64,000 nt of DNA from an uncultured Eubacteriales bacterium (GCA_900553315.1 USCW01000001.1:1-64000), one strand, 5' to 3'; shown: positions 44,560 through 54,087, numbered from the stretch's first letter. Notes: generated by a model not told the origin, from the letters alone. Numbers and translations are program-made.

Positions 44560-46866
44560 TTATTTTTTCAGATGTGCTGCGGTCAGGGGATACTCGCTGA
44601 CGAGGTTCATAATGGTGCTCCCGAGCTCACAGCCGGAAGAAACCAGCGCACCCAGCCACAGCAGCAGACCGCGATCCATTGCAGCGGCTAAGCCGCCCTC
44701 CATATAAGCTGATGCTACTCGAATGAACTGCTTCATTGCGGCAAGCGCTGTGCCAGAAACAATGCCCAAAGGCTCTAAAGCCTCCAACATCGGCGCAAGG
44801 CACTTTGTAATCTCTTCTTCCGTCGCTCCATGAGCGCTGGCATATTGCTTCAGCGAAGCCGCGCTAATGGGTTGTGCATCGACATTTGTCATAGGAGTCA
44901 TGGCGGGAATGGCTGACAGCTGCCATAGCGGCCATGGAGACATTTCCCAAGCAGCGGTCTGGCTGAAGCTATGCAGATTCTTGCCAATCAAAACCGTATG
45001 CACAGGCTCCGCAGCAGCCGGAGCGGTTAGCGCTGTAATAAGCACAGCAGGCGTAGCGTCTGCGGGAAGCTTGGACAGCACAGGATACTGCCGCTCTGTT
45101 TCCTGCACCTTCACACCAGGGCCCCAGCCGCAGACAGCACAGATGTTCTGAATGAGCTCCACAACCGGACCTAACTGCGGTGCAACCAGACTAAACCGCG
45201 GGCAGCACGCAAGCAGCGTTAGCAGCGTTATCACGTCAGGCTGAGTAATGGCATAGCCACAGGCATGTAGGCCATTCTGAACACGCGCAATCAATTCCTG
45301 TGGCGGGACCTCTGTCCCGGGCACGGGTGCAAGTCGCAGGGGCGTTCCAGTCACGGTCTCAGCCATATTCGCTTTCGTCAGCGCATCTGCCAAGGCGTGG
45401 GGGAGCTCTTCTCCCTGCAATGCATCTATTTCTGTTTGCAGCGCATCGCGCTGTGCGGTTAATTCAGTCAGCTGCTTTTGCAGCGCTTGAGCGGATGCGT
45501 GACGCTCCTCCAGTTGCTGATCCAACGTGCTCAATTCCTGCGCTTTTTGAGATTTCAAGCCTTCCAGAATCGTTTTCTTGTACTGCTCAACGTCGGCCTT
45601 GGCTTTATCAAGCTCTACCAGCGCAGAAAGACGTTCGGCCTCCATGTCCTGCAAGCGTGCGGAGAGAACCGCTTGCAAGGGCGTTTCATTCGCGCCGGAG
45701 GATTTACCGCGATGGGTGAGACGCTGACCGATTCCGGGAAGCGAAAGCACATGATCAATCAGCTGCTGCTGTGCTTCAGGAAGCTTCCATGCCTGTGTTA
45801 GACAACGGCACGCCTCTTCCACAGGATTTTCAACCGGCTGCAAGGTAGCTCCAGCGGGCAGGGGAGCTGCAGGCGGCTCATAGCGTGCGGCACGCCATTG
45901 AGCGGACACGACCTCCTGTAATTGATTTTTCGGCTTGGGGGTTGCGGCACGGAAATTGCTGCGCATAAGCGGCGTGCCAGACAATGGCTCAGAACGCACG
46001 GGCTGGGGGACACGATGCGCCGAGGGTGACGCATTCAGCAGGTTAGCCCCCTTGCTGAGCGGCTGTGCAATGGCGGAAAGCTGTTCCTCAAAGCCCTTGC
46101 TTTCGTCCAGAATATGTAGCTTCTGACCAATGGCCAGCGAATCCTCTTCGACAGATTTTGATTTTTCGGAATGAGGCTTTCCTGCGTCTGCCTGTTCAAC
46201 AGGTTCATCCGCTGCTGCCGGTTCTTTCTGCATAGGTGCTGCGGATTCAGCAGACGCCGTCGGCTGCACAGGCATGGGTTCTGCCTGAGGCTTCTCCGCT
46301 TCCATATGGGGGAGACACAAAATTGCGCGTGTCTTGCCATCCGGGCATACTACATCATACAATACGCCCTCTGCCGGTTCCGCAGGATGAATATCGTCTG
46401 TCTGGGCGCGGTCTACCGGGCCCAATAGCGTATCGCCGTCTTTGATATAAAAAAGCGGCGTTACGGCTGCGGCGGAAAGGGCGGCGGCATCATCGGCTTT
46501 TCCACTCATCACTTCGAAAAAGCTGTGCGCAGGAAGGGGCTGTACCGCATCCGAATAGAGGATATACTGGTTGCATTCACCCTTGGCAGGGTTATAATTC
46601 TTGTTCGTCCGAATCTTGTTAGCTTCCTCAGTCGTGTGGGTAAGATCCATCACGCAGAAGGAACCCAGCGTGCGCATACGCTCCTTAAAGTGGTACTGTT
46701 CTGCGCGATCTGGAACAATACGAAGCGCACCCTCGTCCGGCCATGCGGCACGGGCTTTTTCCTGAACGTCGCCGGATGCGGCCAGCAGAGGCTTGACTCG
46801 GAAATACACGCGCTGCGTGTTGTCTTCCTCAAGGTAGGAGAAAATCAACTCACGATAAATGTCCAT
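44560..46866 (-). CDS. large protein of unknown function with a coiled-coil middle
   Basis: 768 aa from the ATG at 46866 (GGAGGG five bases upstream). I do not recognise the family. Residues 1-190 look globular (FSYLEEDNTQRVYFRVKPLL). About 190-400 is Ala/Pro/Glu-rich and probably disordered. About 420-500 is a coiled coil (LVELDKAKADVEQYKKTILE). The last 250 residues form another globular domain (LLTLLACCPRFSLVAPQLGP). There is no signal peptide, no membrane helix and no clear Walker A. It has its own strong promoter and terminator and therefore appears to be a monocistronic gene. The C-terminal domain could be a degenerate ATPase, but I cannot support that. Confidence 0.8.
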   Translation of the reverse strand: MDIYRELIFSYLEEDNTQRVYFRVKPLLAASGDVQEKARAAWPDEGALRIVPDRAEQYHFKERMRTLGSFCVMDLTHTTEEANKIRTNKNYNPAKGECNQYILYSDAVQPLPAHSFFEVMSGKADDAAALSAAAVTPLFYIKDGDTLLGPVDRAQTDDIHPAEPAEGVLYDVVCPDGKTRAILCLPHMEAEKPQAEPMPVQPTASAESAAPMQKEPAAADEPVEQADAGKPHSEKSKSVEEDSLAIGQKLHILDESKGFEEQLSAIAQPLSKGANLLNASPSAHRVPQPVRSEPLSGTPLMRSNFRAATPKPKNQLQEVVSAQWRAARYEPPAAPLPAGATLQPVENPVEEACRCLTQAWKLPEAQQQLIDHVLSLPGIGQRLTHRGKSSGANETPLQAVLSARLQDMEAERLSALVELDKAKADVEQYKKTILEGLKSQKAQELSTLDQQLEERHASAQALQKQLTELTAQRDALQTEIDALQGEELPHALADALTKANMAETVTGTPLRLAPVPGTEVPPQELIARVQNGLHACGYAITQPDVITLLTLLACCPRFSLVAPQLGPVVELIQNICAVCGWGPGVKVQETERQYPVLSKLPADATPAVLITALTAPAAAEPVHTVLIGKNLHSFSQTAAWEMSPWPLWQLSAIPAMTPMTNVDAQPISAASLKQYASAHGATEEEITKCLAPMLEALEPLGIVSGTALAAMKQFIRVASAYMEGGLAAAMDRGLLLWLGALVSSGCELGSTIMNLVSEYPLTAAHLKK

Positions 46867-46930
46867 AGAGACCCTCCAACCAATGAAATATTCCAAATAA
46901 ACGGGGGAGACAGGATAATTGGATTGATTT

Positions 46931-46959
46931 ATTCTATCAATTTTTTACAGGCTCGTCAA
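46931..46959 (-). promoter_or_regulatory. promoter of the 768-aa unknown protein gene
   Basis: On the minus strand: TTGACG (46954-46959), a 17-base spacer, TAGAAT (46931-46936). The gene starts 65 bases beyond the -10 box. Confidence 0.7.
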
Positions 46960-47122
46960 GCCTTTCAGAATACAGGCAACGCATTTCATGCAAAATATGG
47001 AAAAAACACACATTATTTTCTACAAATTCACTTGCAAAAAGCAATTGTGTTCGGGTCGCTGGATGCATGAGATGCTGGAGGCTGGGCAGAATGAGAAAGA
47101 AAACGAACACAGGAGGCTCAAA

Positions 47123-47767
47123 ATGTCAGCCGGAATGTTAATTTTGACTACCACAGCCGTGCTTGTATTTTTCGGGATCGCGCAGCGCGTGCTGGACCGA
47201 ATGCGCTTGACCGATCGTCAGGCGCTGCTGCTGGTTTCCCTCATGTTTGTGGGAACACTGCTGCCCAATATCACGCTAGGTATGGTTTCGCTGAGCTTGG
47301 GCGGTGCGCTGATTCCGTTAGGCGTTTGTATCTATCTGCTTGTCAGCGCCGGGACGAAAAAGGAGGTTCTACGTTCCTTGATTGGTGCAGTGCTTACCGG
47401 CGCTGCCGTTTACGCGCTTTCTGTCTTTTTGCCGGATGAGCCGGAACAGATGTGGATAGAGCCGAACATCCTTTATGGCTTGAGCGGTGGCATCATTGCC
47501 TATTTGTTGGGGCGAAGCCGTCGAGCCGCATTCATTTGCGGTGTGCTCGGCGTTATGCTGGCGGATATTGCAAATGCGTTTGTGGTATGGATCCGCGGCA
47601 CACAGCAGCAATTAGTGCTGGGCGGCGCGGGCTTGGCGGATAGCGTTGTCATCAGCGGCATCCTTGCGGTACTGCTGGCAGAATTGGTTGGAGAAATCAT
47701 GGAGCGCATCCATCGTGGAAAAACAGCGCAAGAATCGCCTGCACCGGAGAGGAGACGTGTCCGTTGA
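47123..47767 (+). CDS. DUF1614-family membrane protein
   Basis: 214 aa with about six helices. The segments NITLGMVSLSLGGALIPLG and GVLGVMLADIANAFVVW fit DUF1614. The function is unknown. The gene overlaps the SpoIIP start by four bases, so the two products are probably needed together. The start at 47123 follows AGGAGG; the longer frame from 46988 lacks a site. Confidence 0.82.
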   Translation: MSAGMLILTTTAVLVFFGIAQRVLDRMRLTDRQALLLVSLMFVGTLLPNITLGMVSLSLGGALIPLGVCIYLLVSAGTKKEVLRSLIGAVLTGAAVYALSVFLPDEPEQMWIEPNILYGLSGGIIAYLLGRSRRAAFICGVLGVMLADIANAFVVWIRGTQQQLVLGGAGLADSVVISGILAVLLAELVGEIMERIHRGKTAQESPAPERRRVR

Positions 47768-48882
47768 AAAGAATATTTGCAGTCGCGCTTTTGTGCAGTC
47801 TGCTGTTTGCGGCGATTCCCGCAGACGCAGAAGAAGACGAATGGCAGTTGGTCACAGAGGAAGGTACTGTGCTGACCTCCCTCGGCGTACAGCCTGAAGC
47901 AGGGGATCGCTATATTTCGGGGGATAATCAGGAATACGAAGTTATTGCTGTGGAGCAAGGCAAAGCGATTGCTCGGCATCTAGGGGCATTCGCTTTGCCG
48001 GATATATCTTGGCTGAATGCAGAGACTGCAATGCCCGTCAGTGCGCTGGGAGATAACCGCTTACTGGCGTTCTACTGTACCCATTCCGATGAAAGCTATG
48101 AGCCCTCCGACGGCGTTTACAGCAATGATAAGAGAGGTTCCATTTATGAGGTAGCACAGGCGCTGGCAGATGAATTAGAGGAAGACGGCGCGGTGACGGT
48201 TGTATCGGATGCGCTGCATCATCCGCATGATGCGGGCGCATACCGCCGCAGTCGGCAAACCGCTGTTCAACTGTTGAAGCAGGGGCCTGATGCGATCTTT
48301 GACATTCACCGTGACGGCATCAAAAATTCGGATGAGTATGCGGTAATGATTGGAAGTAAAAAGGCCAGTAAGATTCGTATTCTGGTGGGCCGTGGAAACC
48401 AGAACGCTGAAAGCAATAAAAAATTTGCCGCCACCGTAAAGGCGGTGGGCGACAAGGTCTATCCGGGGCTCATTAAGGACATTTATCTGGGGAAGGGCGC
48501 ATACAATCAGGATCTTTCGCCGCGGGCTTTATTGCTTGAATGCGGCACCTATACGCTCTCCAAGGAGCGTGTGCTGGCATCTATGCCGATGCTGGCAGAC
48601 ACCCTGTCGCGGGCGATTTACGGCGGCGTAGTTGGTTCTGCGGGAGCATCGGATGTCAGCGGTCAGAAGCCAGGAAGTACGGAAGCCGCTGCGCAAAGCA
48701 ATCATGGTGCAGGAACGGGAATATTATGGGCAGCAGGAATCCTTGTTGTTGGTTTGCTGGTATATGGTTTTGTGGCAACGGGCTCAGGGAAGGGAATGCT
48801 GCATCAGGCAGGACGCAGCATAAACCAAATGACAGGCGGCCTGATTGGGAAAAAGCCGGATGATGACAAGCATAACGAATGA
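47764..48882 (+). CDS. spoIIP: SpoIIP, sporulation peptidoglycan hydrolase
   Basis: 372 aa from a TTG start overlapping the previous stop, with GAGGAG nine bases upstream. A signal peptide or anchor (MKRIFAVALLCSLLFAAIPA) precedes an amidase/endopeptidase domain with the expected residues THSDESY (H107), FDIHRDG (180-185) and the Glu of LLECGTY (E259). A second hydrophobic segment (about 318-338) lies near the C-terminus. SpoIIP thins septal and peripheral peptidoglycan with SpoIID and SpoIIM during engulfment, so it implies a spore-forming ancestry. The C-terminal helix gives a topology opposite to the usual N-terminal anchor. Confidence 0.93.
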   Translation: MKRIFAVALLCSLLFAAIPADAEEDEWQLVTEEGTVLTSLGVQPEAGDRYISGDNQEYEVIAVEQGKAIARHLGAFALPDISWLNAETAMPVSALGDNRLLAFYCTHSDESYEPSDGVYSNDKRGSIYEVAQALADELEEDGAVTVVSDALHHPHDAGAYRRSRQTAVQLLKQGPDAIFDIHRDGIKNSDEYAVMIGSKKASKIRILVGRGNQNAESNKKFAATVKAVGDKVYPGLIKDIYLGKGAYNQDLSPRALLLECGTYTLSKERVLASMPMLADTLSRAIYGGVVGSAGASDVSGQKPGSTEAAAQSNHGAGTGILWAAGILVVGLLVYGFVATGSGKGMLHQAGRSINQMTGGLIGKKPDDDKHNE

Positions 48883-48903
48883 CTTTTGCCTAAACAGGTG
48901 CAT

Positions 48904-48949
48904 CAACGCAAACCGCGATCTGCCATCCGGCAGACCGCAGTTTGCGTTG
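48904..48949 (+). terminator. long hairpin after spoIIP
   Basis: CAACGCAAAC (48904-48913) pairs with GTTTGCGTTG (48940-48949), with an inner TCTGCC/GGCAGA stem. It lacks a T run. It may terminate in combination with the adjacent repeat element. Confidence 0.45.
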
Positions 48950-48971
48950 GAAAGATGGTTCAAGCTTGTAG

Positions 48972-49139
48972 TTAAGGCAATACCGCACAAATGAGTTGGT
49001 GCGGAGGCGAATGAATTTTTCGTCAGATGCAATGGCAGATTTTGAAGGTTTACTGGAGGTAAATCGAAAAATCTGCAAGCAGCAGATGGCGGAAAAGGCA
49101 TCGCCTACGCTGCCAACGAATTGTGCGGTATTGCCTTAA
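48972..49139 (+). repeat. TIR hairpin element, copy 3 (MITE-like)
   Basis: 168 bp and the best preserved copy: TTAAGGCAATACCGCACAA (48972-48990) and its exact complement (49121-49139) flank an inner hairpin GCAGATTTT/AAAATCTGC around TTTACTGGAGGTAAA. The right end supplies the TAA stop of the minus-strand ispDF gene. It lies between two converging genes. Confidence 0.88.
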
Positions 49140-50308
49140 TATTCCTGCACCATGCACACGGCTTGTGCACTAATTCCCTCCTGAGCACCTTCAAAGCCAA
49201 GCTTTTCTGTTGTTGTGACCTTGATATTAACACGCGCTTCATCCAGTCCCAGAACACATGCTACATTGCTTCGCATTTGTGAAATATAGGGAAGCAGCTT
49301 AGGTTTTTGTGCAACGATGGTCACATCAGCGTTTGTAACTCGCGCATGATGTGCGTGCAGCAGCGCCACGACATGCTCCAACAGCTTCATGCTGTCTGCT
49401 CCGGCATAGGCCGCATCCGTATCCGGAAAATGCTTGCCAATGTCGCCCAGTGCCATGGCTCCCAGCATGGCGTCCATCAGCGCGTGCAGCGCCACATCAG
49501 CATCGCTGTGACCCAAAAGTCCCAGCGTGTGCGGAACCTCTACGCCGCAAAGAATCAGCTTGCGTCCTGTTACCAGCCGATGCACGTCATATCCTTGTCC
49601 GACACGCAGCGTGGGCAATGGCGGCGGCTGTGGAGTCTTGAGAAGCGCTTCAGCCCGAATCATATCCTGCGGTGTGGTGAGCTTGAAATTCTCTTCACTG
49701 CCTGCTGTCAAATGCACCGGCACGCCCATACGCTCGACAAGGGAAGCATCGTCTGTTCCACGAAACCCTTCAGCCTCTGCTTGCTGATGAGCTTTGCGCA
49801 GAAGCTCAACCGTGAAACCTTGTGGCGTTTGAACAGCACGGAGACAGCCGCGATCCGGCGTTTCGGCAACGCATTCCTGCGTATCGACCAGCTTGATGGT
49901 GTCCACGACCCTGATAGCTGCAACACCCGTGCCATAACGATCAACGCTGTTCATGGCCCGAAGAATGACCTCAGGCGTTACCAGCGCACGGGCAGCGTCA
50001 TGAACCAATACTTTATCGCAATCAGCGGGCAATGCCGCCAATCCATTATGCACGGAGCCCTGACGATCTGAACCGCCGGGAACATAGGCGCAGACGGTAT
50101 CAGACAGGCCAACGGAAGTCATAAGCGTTTTACAAACCGTAATTTCTTCTGGCTGTGCGACCAGCACAATGCCCTTTACCAATCCACGAAAGGCGCAAAT
50201 AGAACGGCACAGCATAGGCTCTCCTGCCAAGGGCAAAAACACCTTATTGCAGTCCGCACCCATACGACTTCCGCTTCCGCCTGCCAGCATGATCGTATAC
50301 CAAGCCAT
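49136..50308 (-). CDS. ispDF: IspDF, bifunctional isoprenoid enzyme
   Basis: 390 aa fusion. The N-terminal IspD part (MEP cytidylyltransferase) has LAGGSGSRMGADCNKVF and VLVHDAARALVT. The C-terminal IspF part (MEcPP synthase, from about residue 235) has VGQGYDVHRL, then LLGHSDADVALHALMDAMLG with metal ligands, and KVTTTEKLGFEG. It catalyses two non-consecutive steps of the MEP pathway. The fusion is known in several bacterial groups. The stop codon lies in the end of a repeat element. Confidence 0.96.
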   Translation of the reverse strand: MAWYTIMLAGGSGSRMGADCNKVFLPLAGEPMLCRSICAFRGLVKGIVLVAQPEEITVCKTLMTSVGLSDTVCAYVPGGSDRQGSVHNGLAALPADCDKVLVHDAARALVTPEVILRAMNSVDRYGTGVAAIRVVDTIKLVDTQECVAETPDRGCLRAVQTPQGFTVELLRKAHQQAEAEGFRGTDDASLVERMGVPVHLTAGSEENFKLTTPQDMIRAEALLKTPQPPPLPTLRVGQGYDVHRLVTGRKLILCGVEVPHTLGLLGHSDADVALHALMDAMLGAMALGDIGKHFPDTDAAYAGADSMKLLEHVVALLHAHHARVTNADVTIVAQKPKLLPYISQMRSNVACVLGLDEARVNIKVTTTEKLGFEGAQEGISAQAVCMVQEY

Positions 50309-50321
50309 ACGCTGTTCCTCC

Positions 50322-50594
50322 TTAATTGCGCTCCTGCGCTACGCCGTCATCCTCCGAGAGAATGCGGTACATCTCTGCGGCCCCTTCCTTGCGGACGTGT
50401 TCGGTGATGGAGAGAATTTCATAACGGCCATAGCGGTCGCCAAAACGAATTGTCATTTCGTCGCCAACCTTTACTTCGGCTCCGGGCTTAGCGACCTTAC
50501 CGTTTAAGGTAACGCGGCCGCCGGAGCAGGCCTCGTTAGCTACCGTCCGCCGCTTAATAATACGGGATACTTTCAAATATTTATCCAGTCGCAT
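50322..50594 (-). CDS. S4-domain RNA-binding protein (YabO/Hsp15 type)
   Basis: 90 aa. The S4 domain reads MRLDKYLKVSRIIKRRTVANEACSGGRVTLNGK. YabO (RqcP in B. subtilis) belongs to ribosome quality control. The position after the mazG/yabN-like and HU genes and before ispDF matches the yabMNO cluster of Firmicutes. Confidence 0.93.
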   Translation of the reverse strand: MRLDKYLKVSRIIKRRTVANEACSGGRVTLNGKVAKPGAEVKVGDEMTIRFGDRYGRYEILSITEHVRKEGAAEMYRILSEDDGVAQERN

Positions 50595-50612
50595 AACGCG
50601 TCTCCTTTTATG

Positions 50613-50644
50613 AAAAAAGCCCGCAGGAGAATTTTCCCGCGGGC
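50613..50644 (-). terminator. terminator after the HU gene
   Basis: On the minus strand GCCCGC and GCGGGC (with a longer imperfect stem) are followed by TTTTTT. It lies between the HU gene and the S4 gene and could reduce downstream transcription. Confidence 0.75.
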
Positions 50645-50662
50645 AAGCGTTCCCAGTTAAGC

Positions 50663-50938
50663 TTACTTGTTGACGCTGTCCTTCAGCGCCTTGCCAGCCT
50701 TAAAGACGGGCGCCTTGGAGGCTTCGATCTTGATTTCCTCACCGGTGCGGGGATTGCGTGCAGTGCGAGCTTCGCGGGTCTTTACCTCGAAGGAACCGAA
50801 GCCGACGATCTGAATCTTTTCACCGTTGGCCAGCGCCTCAGTCACGACATCTACAAACGCATTGATGGCCTTTTCAGCATCCTTCTTGTTGGAGCCGGTC
50901 TTCTCGGCCAGGGCGGCAGTCAGTTCAGTCTTGTTCAT
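50663..50938 (-). CDS. hup: HU family DNA-binding protein
   Basis: 91 aa histone-like protein. NKTELTAALAEKTGSNKKDA at the start and the DNA-arm segment GFGSFEVKTREARTARNPRT are diagnostic. The ATG at 50938 follows GGAGGAG; a longer frame to 50995 is not needed. It lies inside the yabMN-type cluster, as in many Firmicutes. Confidence 0.96.
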   Translation of the reverse strand: MNKTELTAALAEKTGSNKKDAEKAINAFVDVVTEALANGEKIQIVGFGSFEVKTREARTARNPRTGEEIKIEASKAPVFKAGKALKDSVNK

Positions 50939-51024
50939 AGGAAACTCCTCCTTATTGTGTTTACGTGCCATAATGGCTTGATAAAGGCTTACCAAACGAA
51001 CGTCCCATAAAAAGGCCGCTCGGG

Positions 51025-52485
51025 TCAGCTACGTCCGGATAACGCTTTGACCCTCTCCCAGTATACATCCATTTCGTGTAAAGTCAAGCCTTCCAACGAT
51101 TTTCCGTCTTTTTTGATACAATTTTCCATGGCCTCAAACCGTCGGATAAACTTCTCCGTTGCCGCTCGCAGCAGCAGCTCAGGCTGCTTTCCGCATAGGC
51201 GCACAACGGTCACGCAGGAAAACAGCAGGTCTCCCAGCTCCTCGCCGGGATCACGTTTGTTCTGCAATTCCTCCAGTACTTCATTGGCTTCTTCTGTGAC
51301 CTTTGGCAATGCTGCAACGGGATCATCCCAATCGAAGCCAACCTGCTTGGCCTTGCTCTGTACTTTTGCGGCACGCATGAGCGCGGGCAGACCGGGAGCA
51401 ACGTCATGCATGGCTGCTGAGAGCGAATCAAGAAGCTTTTCCGCCTTTTTCAACTGCTCCCAGTTATCAGAAACTTCTTCTGCATTATGGTGGACGGTAT
51501 CGTTAAAAATATGCGGATGCCGCCGAATCATCTTGCTGCAAATGGCCGTAGTAATATCCAAATCCGTAAAGGCGCCGTGCTCTGCCGCAATGCAGCCGTG
51601 GAAGACAACTTGTAGGAGTACATCGCCCAATTCATCAGCAATACGATCATCGTCGCCGCCGTCAATGGCATCCACCGCTTCGTAGGCTTCCTCAATCAGA
51701 TAGGTGCGCAGAGACTCGTGTGTCTGCTCCCGATCCCAAGGACAGCCCTCGGGACTGCGCAGAAGCTTCATGATTTCCTCAAGGTCAGCAAAACAGAAGC
51801 GTTCTCGTTCCTTCAAAGGAACAGCGGGCACATATATGCAGCAGGTATGATCGAACTTCTTCTGCCGATCCATTTCATAAAGTGGAATCAGCTGCACCTT
51901 GCGCGGAAATTTTTCAGAAGGGGCGAAGAATGCGATTTTCATTTCCTCAGGGTACAACTCAGACAGCCAAAGCTTCACGTCGCCGGCAAGCTCCGCTTTG
52001 TCGATCTCCGTAATCAGCATAGGCATTCGCGGATCATAAACTGATTTTTGCAAGGCTAACGCGGGAAGCGTGCGAATGCCTTCGCGCTCATTGTGCAGCG
52101 AGGCCGGAAGCGCCGCCAGACAGGCTTGCGCGGCGGAGATGCCGGGAACAACTGTGACTGCTGCATTTTCCGGCGCTGTTTGCATCAGACGTGCTACGGA
52201 AGCATCGCAGGTCGCGTCCATCACAGCATAGGTGAGGGGGGTAGTCTCTGCCATTTGCCACAACTGTGCTGCAATCGCATCGTTCAGGCTATCAAAATCC
52301 TCAAAGGTGTCATAAAGCGTATCGAAATCGGTAAAGGTAATGCCTTCCGACTGCAAATAGGGCACGCAGCCGTGACGTGCGGTACGCAAGACCAGCTTTT
52401 TCGCATGGTGCAGCTGTTTATCTGCGGCAAGCGTCAGCAGCTCGGGAGCGCCCGGTCCCAATGACACCACATAGATCGTATGCAT
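51025..52485 (-). CDS. mazG: MazG-type nucleotide pyrophosphohydrolase fused to a tetrapyrrole-methylase-like domain (YabN type)
   Basis: 486 aa. The N-terminal 220 residues resemble a tetrapyrrole methylase (VVSLGPGAPELLTLAADKQL, VTVVPGISAAQA). The C-terminal half has two MazG copies with EEAYEAVDAID...DELGDVLLQVVFH and EEANEVLEELQ...EELGDLLFS metal-binding sets. It cleaves non-canonical (d)NTPs. This is the YabN architecture. Confidence 0.95.
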   Translation of the reverse strand: MHTIYVVSLGPGAPELLTLAADKQLHHAKKLVLRTARHGCVPYLQSEGITFTDFDTLYDTFEDFDSLNDAIAAQLWQMAETTPLTYAVMDATCDASVARLMQTAPENAAVTVVPGISAAQACLAALPASLHNEREGIRTLPALALQKSVYDPRMPMLITEIDKAELAGDVKLWLSELYPEEMKIAFFAPSEKFPRKVQLIPLYEMDRQKKFDHTCCIYVPAVPLKERERFCFADLEEIMKLLRSPEGCPWDREQTHESLRTYLIEEAYEAVDAIDGGDDDRIADELGDVLLQVVFHGCIAAEHGAFTDLDITTAICSKMIRRHPHIFNDTVHHNAEEVSDNWEQLKKAEKLLDSLSAAMHDVAPGLPALMRAAKVQSKAKQVGFDWDDPVAALPKVTEEANEVLEELQNKRDPGEELGDLLFSCVTVVRLCGKQPELLLRAATEKFIRRFEAMENCIKKDGKSLEGLTLHEMDVYWERVKALSGRS

Positions 52486-52500
52486 ATCCGTTCAGCCTCC

Positions 52501-54087
52501 TTAGGAATGTGAGGGACGTTTTGCCTTGCCGCAGCGAAAGGAGCGGAAGTCCTCTGGAGTCACAGCCTTGACCAGCAGCGCAACGCCGATATAAACTGCT
52601 ACGCCTAGGGCGATCTCTACCAGCGTAGTTAGACGATTCAGCGGCAGCAGCTCCCGCAAAAGGAAAACAACCAGTCCCATGGCAGCTGTCGCTGCGCCGG
52701 GGCGCACGACCCAGCCCATCCAATTAAACTTCACATGTCCGTACTTCAGGACAAAGTATAGATTCGGCAGCATAGCTATCGAGTAGCAGACGAGCGATGC
52801 AACAGGGCCGCCATGAATATGGAAGCCGGGAATACCTACCAGAATGTAATTCAACAAGATTTTGCAGCTTACGCCCGCAATCATAGTATACATGGGAATG
52901 CGCTGTTTGTGCAGCCCTTGCAGAATGCTGCTGGTAGCCTGTACAACGGTGAAGAGCAGCACCGTCAGACTAGATACCGTCAGGAGCTCGCTGGCAACCT
53001 GTAAATGCTCTGCCGTCAGCGTTTCTGCATAGAAGAAAGCCATGATCGGTTTGGCCAACAAGCTCATGCCAATGGAGCAGGGGAAACCAATCAGGAAGGC
53101 AAAGCGGAGACCGATGTCGCTCTGACGTGCGATTACGTTATTATCATTGATGGCTTTGGCAGCAGAAATGGCCGGAACCAAACTCATAGCTACTGCTAAC
53201 GCAAGCCCGGTGGGGATGTTGATGAGGCGAATAACGAGTCCGGAAAACAAGCCGTAAAGAGGCAACGCTTCCTCACGCGTAAGACCGGAGGCAATCATTC
53301 GATTAAGTAGCATGGTGGAGTCCACAAACTGCGCCAGCGGGACGATGCACGCGCTGATCGTAATCGGGATGGCAATACGAATCAAGCGGCTTGCGAGGGT
53401 CTTCCCACTGTAAATTTCCGCCGCATCATCCTGTGGAATCTGCTCGAAATTGTTGCGGCGGCGCAGATAGAGGATAATCATGTACAGTAGCGCCAAGGCT
53501 TCGACAACCGTAATGCCAAGCAAGGCTCCCGCAGCGCCATAGGCCATCCCGCGTTGGGAGCCAATATAGGCCAGTGGCAGGGAGATAAAGACCTTTCCTA
53601 CCTGCTCGATCAACTGCGAAGTAGCCGTAGGCACCATATTCTGCTGGCCTTGCATAAAGCCGCGGAACGCGGACAATGCACAAACCATGACCAGACAGGG
53701 TGCAATAGCAATATAGCCCGGAGCGGCCTGCGGTTCACCGACGCGAGTCGCCAAAAACTGATTCCCGACAAGCATCAGGATCGTGCAGATGAGTCCCAGC
53801 ACCGTCAGCATCCACAGCGCAATGCGGAAAACGCGCTTTGCATTGTGCGGATCATCCTTTGCCAAACAATGAGACACCATGCGCGAGATGGCGACAGGCA
53901 AACCGGCTGACGAGACCGTCAGCAGCAGATTATAGGTTGGAAAAACCAGCTGAAACAGAGCCATACCCTCGGCACCGATCAGCCATGTCAACGGAATGCT
54001 GAACAGCACACCGACCAGCTTACAGATAATGCCGGTGATACCCAGTACGGTCATGCCGCCCACAAGAGATTTTTGCGTTTTCGACAA
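52501..54087 (-). CDS. SpoVB/YabM-type MOP-superfamily flippase
   Basis: 528 aa with about 14 helices, multidrug/oligosaccharidyl-lipid/polysaccharide superfamily. It resembles SpoVB and YabM (for example, VSSAGLPVAISRMVSHCLAK and GPVASLVCYSIAMLPNLYF) and may move a lipid-linked wall precursor. The start is a TTG at 54087 behind GGAAGGGA. It is the first gene of the minus-strand yabM-yabN-HU-yabO-ispDF series. Confidence 0.88.
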   Translation of the reverse strand: MSKTQKSLVGGMTVLGITGIICKLVGVLFSIPLTWLIGAEGMALFQLVFPTYNLLLTVSSAGLPVAISRMVSHCLAKDDPHNAKRVFRIALWMLTVLGLICTILMLVGNQFLATRVGEPQAAPGYIAIAPCLVMVCALSAFRGFMQGQQNMVPTATSQLIEQVGKVFISLPLAYIGSQRGMAYGAAGALLGITVVEALALLYMIILYLRRRNNFEQIPQDDAAEIYSGKTLASRLIRIAIPITISACIVPLAQFVDSTMLLNRMIASGLTREEALPLYGLFSGLVIRLINIPTGLALAVAMSLVPAISAAKAINDNNVIARQSDIGLRFAFLIGFPCSIGMSLLAKPIMAFFYAETLTAEHLQVASELLTVSSLTVLLFTVVQATSSILQGLHKQRIPMYTMIAGVSCKILLNYILVGIPGFHIHGGPVASLVCYSIAMLPNLYFVLKYGHVKFNWMGWVVRPGAATAAMGLVVFLLRELLPLNRLTTLVEIALGVAVYIGVALLVKAVTPEDFRSFRCGKAKRPSHS

